The notes under the pieces are model-generated. The model was not told where the DNA came from. It worked only from the letters and a program-made list of their open reading frames with translations, and ran no database searches. The translations under genes were made by a program, and so were the position numbers. From the NCBI GenBank assembly GCA_030549855.1, contig JAUQQP010000024.1:1-49860 (forward strand): a stretch of 49,860 nt of DNA, given 5' to 3'. The stretch is from Cyanobacteriota bacterium SRBZ.bins.94.201705. GTDB taxonomy: Bacteria; Cyanobacteriota; Cyanobacteriia; Cyanobacteriales; Cyanobacteriaceae. Of this stretch, positions 44,408 to 49,860 are shown piece after piece. Positions within the stretch are counted from its first letter, which is position 1. Each line of letters opens with the position of its first letter.

Positions 44408-46228
44408 TTATATTTGGCCTTCACTCCCAGCCGCAGCCCCAAGATATACTAGCCCCTGTTCTATCTTCAGGGTTATAAAACTTGCGTCTCTAATCATCTT
44501 GGTGGCATCCTTAACCCCCACTATGACAGGGATGTTTAGTCTCATGCCAATTTGCGCCGCATGGGATCTCACTCCCCCCTCCTCTGTTACTATGGCTGAG
44601 GCTACCCTCATTGCCTCTACATATCTACTGTCAGTACTATAAGTTACAAGTATATCTCCAGGACGAAAACTGCTCAGTTGAGAGGGCTCCAAAATAACCC
44701 TGGCTCGGCCTGTGATGGTACCCTGTCCCAACCCAACACCTGGCGAAAGTGCTCCCTTCACAATCTCCACTTTGATCAGGTCTGTGGAACCAGACACCCC
44801 CTGGAGGGTACCGGCCGTAATCACCACTAGGTCTCCATCTTTTAGCAACCCCTTCTCCCTCGCCAGATTTATTGCCCCCTCAAAGGCCTGTTTCAACCCG
44901 GGAAGGTCCAATAGTAGCAAAGGTCTAACTCCCCACACCAGCTGTAGTTGACGAGAAACACTTACATGGGGAGTCACTGCAAAAATCGGCGTAGAGGGCC
45001 TAAACTTGGATACATTCCTCGCCGTCGCCCCGGTTTTAGTCAGGGTCATAATAGCCGCTGCCTTCAGCTGTTGCGCTATTTGTCCCACCGCCTCGGCTAT
45101 GGCATTAGGAATATTTTGACTCAACCCCTCACTCACAGGACTTTTGGGGACAAAGCCAGTATAATAACGCGGCCCCCTCTCCATTTCACTCTCTATGCGC
45201 ATGGCTATTTTAGCCATAGTCTTCACTGCCAACACCGGATAGTCTCCCACTGCTGTCTCATTAGACAACATCACCGCATCCGTGCCATCCAATATGGCGT
45301 TGGCCACATCTGATACCTCCGCACGGGTGGGACTTGGATTTTTCACCATACTGTCCAACATCTGGGTGGCCGTGATAACCGGTATCCCCAGACGATTGGC
45401 TGTATAGATCAGTCGTTTTTGCAGAATAGGTACCTCCTCCGGCGGTAACTCCACCCCCAAATCCCCCCTCGCCACCATCACCCCGTCACACAACGACAGG
45501 ATTTCCTCCATCTGTTCTATCGCCTCATGTTTCTCTATTTTCGCAATCACCGGGGTCGACTTGCCGGCACTACTAATTAAATCCTTTATCTCCAGCACAT
45601 CCTGAGGGTTGCGCACAAAACTCAAAGCAATCCAGTCCACCCTCTGGTCCAACCCAAACATCAAATCCCTTTTATCCTTCTCCGTGAGAGCCTTTACGGA
45701 CAAACTCACATCGGGAAAATTTACCCCCTTATTGCTGGACAGCACCCCCCCTACCACCACCTGACAGTGCAATTCCCCTCTCTCTAAATCCACCTCCTTT
45801 ACTACCATCTCCACTCTGCCGTCATCCAGCAGAATTCTTGCCCCTACCGGCACCTCTTCCGCCAAAAGGTCATAACTCACATAACCTATCTCCTGATTAC
45901 ATTCCACCTTCCTGCTGGTTAAAATATAGTGGTCACCCTTCTCCAACTTGATCGAACCACAGGCAAATCTCCCCAAACGAATCTTTGGCCCCTGTAAATC
46001 CTGAAGAATCCCAATCGGCCTATTCAACTCATTCTCCGCCTGACGGATTAGACGAATGCTTCTTTGATGGTCTTCATGAGACCCATGGGAAAAATTCAAC
46101 CTAAAGGTACTTGCCCCTGCCAAAATCATCTCCCTTATTATTTCAGGCTTCGCACAAGCCGGCCCTACCGTCGCCACTATCTTTGTGCGAGGCAGAGGAC
46201 AAGCCCCAATCTCCACCTTCTCATTCAT
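44408..46228 (-). CDS. pyk: Pyruvate kinase with PEP-utilising C-terminal domain
   Basis: Transfers phosphate from PEP to ADP, the last step of glycolysis. 606 residues. The (beta/alpha)8 core has TKIVATVGPA, FRLNFSHGSHEDH, VDWIALSFVRNPQD, IAKIEKHEAIEQMEEIL (active-site Lys) and MVARGDLGVELP. The C-terminal domain includes TKTGATARNVSKFRP. An extra ~110-residue PEP-utilising mobile domain at the end has EEGGVRSHAAQIGMRLNIPVIVG, where the His is the phosphorylated residue in other enzymes. This extended form is known in cyanobacteria and Bacillus. Start ATG 46228. The upstream gap contains GACAAGCC repeats. Confidence 0.95.
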   Translation of the reverse strand: MNEKVEIGACPLPRTKIVATVGPACAKPEIIREMILAGASTFRLNFSHGSHEDHQRSIRLIRQAENELNRPIGILQDLQGPKIRLGRFACGSIKLEKGDHYILTSRKVECNQEIGYVSYDLLAEEVPVGARILLDDGRVEMVVKEVDLERGELHCQVVVGGVLSSNKGVNFPDVSLSVKALTEKDKRDLMFGLDQRVDWIALSFVRNPQDVLEIKDLISSAGKSTPVIAKIEKHEAIEQMEEILSLCDGVMVARGDLGVELPPEEVPILQKRLIYTANRLGIPVITATQMLDSMVKNPSPTRAEVSDVANAILDGTDAVMLSNETAVGDYPVLAVKTMAKIAMRIESEMERGPRYYTGFVPKSPVSEGLSQNIPNAIAEAVGQIAQQLKAAAIMTLTKTGATARNVSKFRPSTPIFAVTPHVSVSRQLQLVWGVRPLLLLDLPGLKQAFEGAINLAREKGLLKDGDLVVITAGTLQGVSGSTDLIKVEIVKGALSPGVGLGQGTITGRARVILEPSQLSSFRPGDILVTYSTDSRYVEAMRVASAIVTEEGGVRSHAAQIGMRLNIPVIVGVKDATKMIRDASFITLKIEQGLVYLGAAAGSEGQI

Positions 46229-46386
46229 TCCCCATATTCCCTCTCAACTTGAGCGCTTGCTATTATATCTTATTCTTGTTCTCCCCTACACCGGTTGAAG
46301 GAAGACAAGCCCTCTCTCACAAGGGGAAAGACAAGCCCTATTTTTCCCTAATCCCTAACCCCTAACCCCCCCTTTCTGGTAGGCCA

Positions 46387-46416
46387 TAGACATATTTAGA
46401 TATACTAGTTTACAAT
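46387..46416 (+). promoter_or_regulatory. Promoter of grx-gshB
   Basis: TAGACA (46387-46392), 18-nt spacer, TACAAT (46411-46416), followed by ACTTAACAAAAAA. This gives a ~32-nt leader to grx. Confidence 0.5.
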
Positions 46417-46454
46417 ACTTAACAAAAAAACTGCTAGTCACAGAGAGGGAAAAA

Positions 46455-46721
46455 ATGGCTGCCAAAGTGGAAATCTACACCTGGAGTAGATGCCCTTTTT
46501 GTCAGAGGGCAAAGAATTTGCTTAGACAAAAGCAAGTGGATTTCATCGAGTACTGTATAGATGGAGATGAAGAGGCAAGAATGAAAATGGCCCAGCGGGC
46601 CAACGGTCGTACTACCGTGCCTCAAATTTTCATTGATGGTCTACACATTGGCGGTTGTGATGACCTCTACCAGTTGGAACTAGAAGGGAAATTAGATAGA
46701 CTGTTACAGGGTGACAGCTAA
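46455..46721 (+). CDS. grxC: Glutaredoxin 3-type
   Basis: 88-residue dithiol glutaredoxin. Active site Cys13-Pro-Phe-Cys16; TTVPQIFIDG gives the cis-proline loop, and GGCDDLYQLE binds glutathione. It reduces protein disulfides and glutathione mixed disulfides in the cytoplasm. Start ATG 46455 with GAGAGGGA upstream. It is followed by gshB, 68 nt later on the same strand, the same pair as in other cyanobacteria. Confidence 0.95.
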   Translation: MAAKVEIYTWSRCPFCQRAKNLLRQKQVDFIEYCIDGDEEARMKMAQRANGRTTVPQIFIDGLHIGGCDDLYQLELEGKLDRLLQGDS

Positions 46722-46789
46722 TTCCACTTTCTTGGCATTGAAAGGAACAGACAAGCCCTTCTTCTACTACCGTAAGACTAGGAAATAGA

Positions 46790-47770
46790 ATGAAGTTTTT
46801 GTTTATAATCGACGACATCGCCTCCTTAGACCCCACCCATGATAGTAGTGTGGCCATGATGGAGGCCGCCCAGCTCCTCAGTCATGATGTCTACATTACC
46901 ACCATTGAAAGACTGAGTGTAGTAAAGGGCAGGGGCTACGCCCATGTCTCCCCCGTATCTCTCAAGCCGGTTCAAAAAATAGACAACCACTGGTATGCCG
47001 AAAGGGATTGGTACAGGTTGGGAGACTGGGCTTTTGTCCCTATGGATTCCTTTGACGCCGTTTTAATGCGCAAAGACCCCCCCGTCACCAGTGCCTATCT
47101 CTACGCTACCTATATTCTAGACCTGGTAGACCCCCAGAAAACAAAAGTAATCAACTCCCCCCGCGGTATCCGTGCCGCCAACGAAAAAATGTACGCCCTC
47201 CAATTTACATCTGTAATCCCAGATACCATTGTAAGTCAGGACAAGGAAATCATAAGAGAGTTTTTACGGGAAAAAAAAACAGTGGTAATTAAGCCCTTGG
47301 GGGGCAAGGCTGGCGAGGGTATTCTCCTTCTCCACGAGGGAGACAAGAACTTTAACTCTCTTGTTGAAATCAGTACCAAACAGGGGCGAGAACCTATTAT
47401 GGTACAAGAGTACTTGCCAGCGGCACAACAGGGAGACAAGAGGATCATTATTGTCAATGGCAGGCCAGTGGGTGCGGTCAATCGTATACCTACCAAGGGC
47501 GAATTCCGTGGCAATATGGCAGTGGGAGGCACTGTCGCCCCCACGGAAATTACCCCCCGAGACTGGGAAATATGTCACACCGTGGGGCCTCAACTCTTAC
47601 AAGACGGTCTATTCTTTGTGGGAATTGATGTTATCGGTGGTTATCTCACAGAAGTCAATGTTACTAGCCCTACCGGTATCCGCGAAATTGATCTGCTTTA
47701 CAACTCCACTGTTGCCCAGACTACCATCCTCGAAATAGAACGGTTTTGTCGGAGTCACAGTCACCTGTAG
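46790..47770 (+). CDS. gshB: Glutathione synthetase
   Basis: ATP-grasp enzyme joining gamma-glutamylcysteine and glycine. 326 residues. The N-terminal domain has FIIDDIASLDPTHDSSVAMM and VLMRKDPPVTSAYLYATYIL. The ATP-grasp part has VVIKPLGGKAGEGILLL, MVQEYLPAAQQGDKRIIIVNG, NRIPTKGEFRGNMAVGG and VGIDVIGGYLTEVNVTSPTGI (metal site). Start ATG 46790. It forms an operon with grx, linking production and use of glutathione. A bidirectional hairpin terminator lies just after it. Confidence 0.96.
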   Translation: MKFLFIIDDIASLDPTHDSSVAMMEAAQLLSHDVYITTIERLSVVKGRGYAHVSPVSLKPVQKIDNHWYAERDWYRLGDWAFVPMDSFDAVLMRKDPPVTSAYLYATYILDLVDPQKTKVINSPRGIRAANEKMYALQFTSVIPDTIVSQDKEIIREFLREKKTVVIKPLGGKAGEGILLLHEGDKNFNSLVEISTKQGREPIMVQEYLPAAQQGDKRIIIVNGRPVGAVNRIPTKGEFRGNMAVGGTVAPTEITPRDWEICHTVGPQLLQDGLFFVGIDVIGGYLTEVNVTSPTGIREIDLLYNSTVAQTTILEIERFCRSHSHL

Positions 47771-47785
47771 GTCCATAAAAAGCCC

Positions 47786-47807
47786 AAGGGGGAGACGAAT
47801 CCCCCTT
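47786..47807. terminator. Bidirectional terminator between gshB and the ABC ATPase gene
   Basis: AAGGGGGA (47786-47793), loop GACGAA, TCCCCCTT (47800-47807): an 8-bp perfect stem with A-rich sequence on one side and TTTCT on the other. It serves both converging genes, which end at 47770 and 47809. Confidence 0.75.
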
Positions 47808-47808
47808 T

Positions 47809-48507
47809 CTACATTTTGATTTTTCCGTCTGCAAAGTGGATAATGCGCGAAGTTTGGCCCGCTACATCCGCTTCATGAGTTACTAGCACTATTGTCATCC
47901 CCTCTTTATTTAGGCTTTGGAATATAGCAAGAATCTCCCTGGTGGTCTCCGAGTCTAAAGCCCCGGTGGGCTCGTCTGCCAGCAGTAATAGGGGCCTATT
48001 CACAATAGCCCTGGCAATGGCTACCCTTTGTTGTTGTCCTCCCGATAGTTGATTGGGCCTATAGTTTAGCCGGTGCCCCAGTCCCATTTTCTCTAGTGCC
48101 TCTACTGCCCTCTCCCTTCGCTCCCTCTCCGGAATGCCACTGTAAATCATTGGTAACATTACATTTTCCAGAGCAGAAAGGTGGGGCAAAAGATAAAATT
48201 GTTGGAAAACAAACCCTATATAGCGGTTGCGCAGTTCCGCCAATTGTTTAGCAGAAAGACTGCTCACATCTTGTCCGTTGAAAAAATAGTTCCCTGTCGT
48301 CGGTCGGTCAAGACAACCCATTATGTTCATCATAGTGGATTTCCCCGACCCCGACGCTCCCATTATGGCACAATACTCACCCCTTTTAATCTTTAGGCTC
48401 ACTCCCGCTAACGCTTGGACCTGATTTTCCCCCTCTCCATATATCTTGTACACATTGTCCAACTGGATTAGTGGTTTTTCAGTCTCACCTTCTTCCCTCC
48501 ACCGCAT
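47809..48507 (-). CDS. MacB/LolD-type ABC transporter ATP-binding protein
   Basis: 232 residues. Walker A is GASGSGKSTMMNIMGCLDRP, Q-loop is FVFQQFYLLPHLSALENV, signature is LSGGQQQRVAIARA, Walker B is LLLADEPTGALD and the switch His lies in VTHEAD. This set is typical of ATPases that pair with MacB/LolC/FtsX-type permeases. No permease is adjacent in the window. The ATG at 48507 makes a 40-nt overlap with the end of the upstream gene in another frame; a later start would lose little. It is probably translated in coupling with the upstream gene. Confidence 0.9.
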   Translation of the reverse strand: MRWREEGETEKPLIQLDNVYKIYGEGENQVQALAGVSLKIKRGEYCAIMGASGSGKSTMMNIMGCLDRPTTGNYFFNGQDVSSLSAKQLAELRNRYIGFVFQQFYLLPHLSALENVMLPMIYSGIPERERRERAVEALEKMGLGHRLNYRPNQLSGGQQQRVAIARAIVNRPLLLLADEPTGALDSETTREILAIFQSLNKEGMTIVLVTHEADVAGQTSRIIHFADGKIKM

Positions 48508-49460
48508 TCCCTATACACTAGAACTTCTTTCTGGCTATGGTTAGGACGAGCCCCCCTTACTACTAAAACCAAACCCGCCCCCTCGGGAAAGCGAATCGTC
48601 ACCCCTCCCCCGGGCCTCCTCTCCACTCGCGGCCCCCCCCACCATTGTGACAAACAAAGCCTACTTTTGTCAAGGTCAAGGGGACATAGACTGTTCCTCT
48701 GTCTGGCCAAGGCAATTAATAGGACTGCCGGGATGTAAATTTCCCATTTCCTCCTGGGAGTAGCCATGGCCAGTGCAAATAATATGGCCGTGGTTATCCC
48801 CCCCAGTCTGCTAGAAATAATAGACACTGTTATAGGAATGTTGAAGAAAGGAGGTAAGAAATTTCCCCTTATGGCCTTGGCTATAATGTTCAATAGAACC
48901 GCCGCTATTAGCTCTAACTGAAAACCTACCATTGGACGGAAAATAGTAAACCCGCCGGTGACAAATGCGGCAGCTAGTACTCTGGCACTGTCTTTTTCCT
49001 CTGTCCCCTTGGCAAGTAGTTTCTCCCTCAATTGTGCCGTTAGTTTCTCCACAGACACCTCTGACCAACTTGGCAGTCCGACAGAATTTTCCAATAGCCA
49101 TTTTTCCCTCTCAACAATACCTCTCATTGTCTCCTTGTCTTCCAAGAAGACGGGGCTTTCACATTCAAACTCCTTGACTAACAACGCCACCGTTTTTTCC
49201 AGTTGCTCCCCATAGTTGTCTACCACTTTTTTGTCCAAACTCCAGATGCTCTCTACAAAAACCTTGTTGAGTAGGCGGGCTATTTCTTCTGCTTTTGTTT
49301 TCTCTCCTATTTCTCTCAACTGTCCCCGGGAAGGACAAGCTCCCCCCCACACAGACAAGCCCTCCTCTCTACCATCCTTTAACAAAAGATACAGAGCCGC
49401 CCTTTCCTCTAGAGTCAGTTTTGCAAAGGGAGCTCTAATGGCCTCAATTGTCTTAACCAT
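48468..49460 (-). CDS. Membrane-associated protein, weakly YaaW-like
   Basis: 330 residues. The N-terminal ~180 are helical and charged. A hydrophobic part follows (~190-260: LELIAAVLLNIIAKAI, FFNIPITVSIISSRLGGITTAILFALAM). It ends in WEIYIPAVLLIALARQRN, which resembles the IPAVLxIAxLR ending of the YaaW/UPF0174 family; the match is by eye and weak. The final ~60 residues are arginine- and glycine-rich and may be poorly conserved. Near the start, codons for about residues 32-45 contain two copies of the dispersed GACAAGC repeat (49330-49366), so that stretch is probably an insertion. It overlaps the ABC ATPase gene. Function unknown. Confidence 0.6.
   Translation of the reverse strand: MVKTIEAIRAPFAKLTLEERAALYLLLKDGREEGLSVWGGACPSRGQLREIGEKTKAEEIARLLNKVFVESIWSLDKKVVDNYGEQLEKTVALLVKEFECESPVFLEDKETMRGIVEREKWLLENSVGLPSWSEVSVEKLTAQLREKLLAKGTEEKDSARVLAAAFVTGGFTIFRPMVGFQLELIAAVLLNIIAKAIRGNFLPPFFNIPITVSIISSRLGGITTAILFALAMATPRRKWEIYIPAVLLIALARQRNSLCPLDLDKSRLCLSQWWGGPRVERRPGGGVTIRFPEGAGLVLVVRGARPNHSQKEVLVYRECGGGKKVRLKNH
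49330..49366 (+). repeat. GACAAGC repeat pair inside a reading frame
   Basis: Two GACAAGC units, the second within CCCCCCACACAGACAAGCC, which is identical to the stretch before hisS at ~10400. Further units lie at ~46300, ~46330, ~46750 and ~49605. Here the pair lies within the N-terminal coding part of the YaaW-like gene. Confidence 0.6.
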
Positions 49461-49631
49461 ACCTCCACTCTGTTTCTCCCTTAAGCCCTTATTCTATTGT
49501 AATATAACATGTATTATCTCCCCAGCTTGAAGAGTTATTTCTTTGTCTCCCACACAATGTTTGAAATATTTTTGTCATTAATTTAAAGACAAAAGCCGCG
49601 GTAAGGACAAGCCTCCCCCCTTTTTGTCTTA
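49461..49631. other. Upstream region of the YaaW-like gene
   Basis: An AT-rich stretch (~49495-49590) could hold the promoter for the minus-strand gene. TTTGAAATATT occurs here (~49560) and again at ~49733. One GACAAGCC unit is at ~49604. No gene seen. Confidence 0.4.
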
Positions 49632-49816
49632 AAAACCCAACCTGTGTTGTGTTTTCACTCCCTCCTTATCCGGTCTCTCTTTATTCTTTTGCTACAAAAA
49701 CCCAACTTTTGTTGTGTTTTCCCCGTAAAATATTTGAAATATTCCTTGCTACAAGATTACCTATCAGTGGCAGCTCACCTCTTGTCACTGCAAAAACCCA
49801 ACCTGTGTTGTGTTTT
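49632..49816. repeat. Three copies of a 24-nt hairpin repeat
   Basis: Units at 49632-49655, 49697-49720 and 49793-49816 each read AAAACCCAAC, four bases, GTTGTGTTTT. The arms are complementary except one position, so each unit forms a 9/10-bp hairpin with A-rich and T-rich ends. Two units have loop CTGT and one TTTT. Spacers are 41 and 72 nt. The irregular spacing and short palindromic unit do not fit a CRISPR array. The series may continue past the window edge. Confidence 0.75.
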
Positions 49817-49860
49817 TATTGTTTGTTGTACCTGTTTTTGAAACCTTTAGAACTACAGTA

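Noticed and set aside
49632-49816. CRISPR array
   Set aside because: The repeat unit is only 24 nt and itself a hairpin, the spacers are 41 and 72 nt, and no cas gene is near.

Overview
The window is chromosomal DNA from a cyanobacterium. It carries a photosystem I subunit (psaK), a magnesium chelatase ATPase (chlI), the clpP–clpX pair in cyanobacterial form, a type-2 NADH dehydrogenase, an ABC1-family kinase and the grx–gshB pair seen in other cyanobacteria. Gene density is ordinary and most genes are metabolic housekeeping. I saw no tRNA or rRNA gene, no intact transposase and no recognisable prophage. I also did not notice any GCGATCGC (HIP1) octamers, which are common in many cyanobacteria.

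Layout: 1-7.4 kb holds two TPR/O-GlcNAc-transferase-like (SPINDLY-type) glycosyltransferases (the first cut by the window edge) facing a 1051-residue GT2-methyltransferase-GT4 fusion. 7.6-14.6 kb holds a DndD-like SMC/ABC ATPase without its usual partners, a YhhQ-type queuosine-precursor transporter, hisS and a hybrid sensor kinase. 14.6-18.1 kb is gene-poor: one exported NTF2-like protein, one small predicted membrane protein, and a series of related promoter-plus-hairpin modules. 18.1-24.7 kb is a run of minus-strand genes: moaD/thiS-like, thrC, chlI, clpX, clpP, and pap, a double-domain PPK2. 25-31.8 kb holds an HtrA protease, gamma-carbonic anhydrase, a D-2-hydroxyacid dehydrogenase, aroK, NDH-2, pdxH and nagA. 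31.8-33.4 kb is a decayed AAA-ATPase/PD-(D/E)XK (DUF1703-type) gene. 33.7-40.2 kb holds a PP2C phosphatase, tlyA, an FHA protein, psaK, a frameshifted trpF, a beta-hydroxyacid dehydrogenase and hemB. 40.5-49.5 kb holds a GldG-like protein, an ABC1 kinase, pyruvate kinase, grx, gshB, an orphan MacB/LolD-type ABC ATPase and a membrane protein. The right edge carries three copies of a hairpin repeat.

The most interesting element is a multi-copy family of ~110-nt modules. Each has a TTGACA-like -35, a spacer of almost always 18 nt, a TANNAT-like -10, a short hairpin whose stem changes with base pairing preserved while the loop usually stays at nine nt, and then an AT-rich block resembling TTTTTAAATGAAAAAAATAATCAAC. 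Five copies lie on the plus strand between 15.16 and 18.08 kb, two on the minus strand at 24.8 and 26.4 kb, and one on the plus strand at 40.3 kb. Some precede genes (a 59-residue membrane protein, pap, gldG) and others precede nothing recognisable. They are either a family of small RNAs or attenuator-like 5' leaders. I cannot match them to a known family from memory.

Other points of note: a +1 frameshift in trpF, a 35-nt near-identical copy of part of chlI in an intergenic region, a structured stretch with a perfect 10-bp inverted repeat next to the FHA gene, and a dispersed GACAAGCC repeat that in one place sits inside a reading frame.
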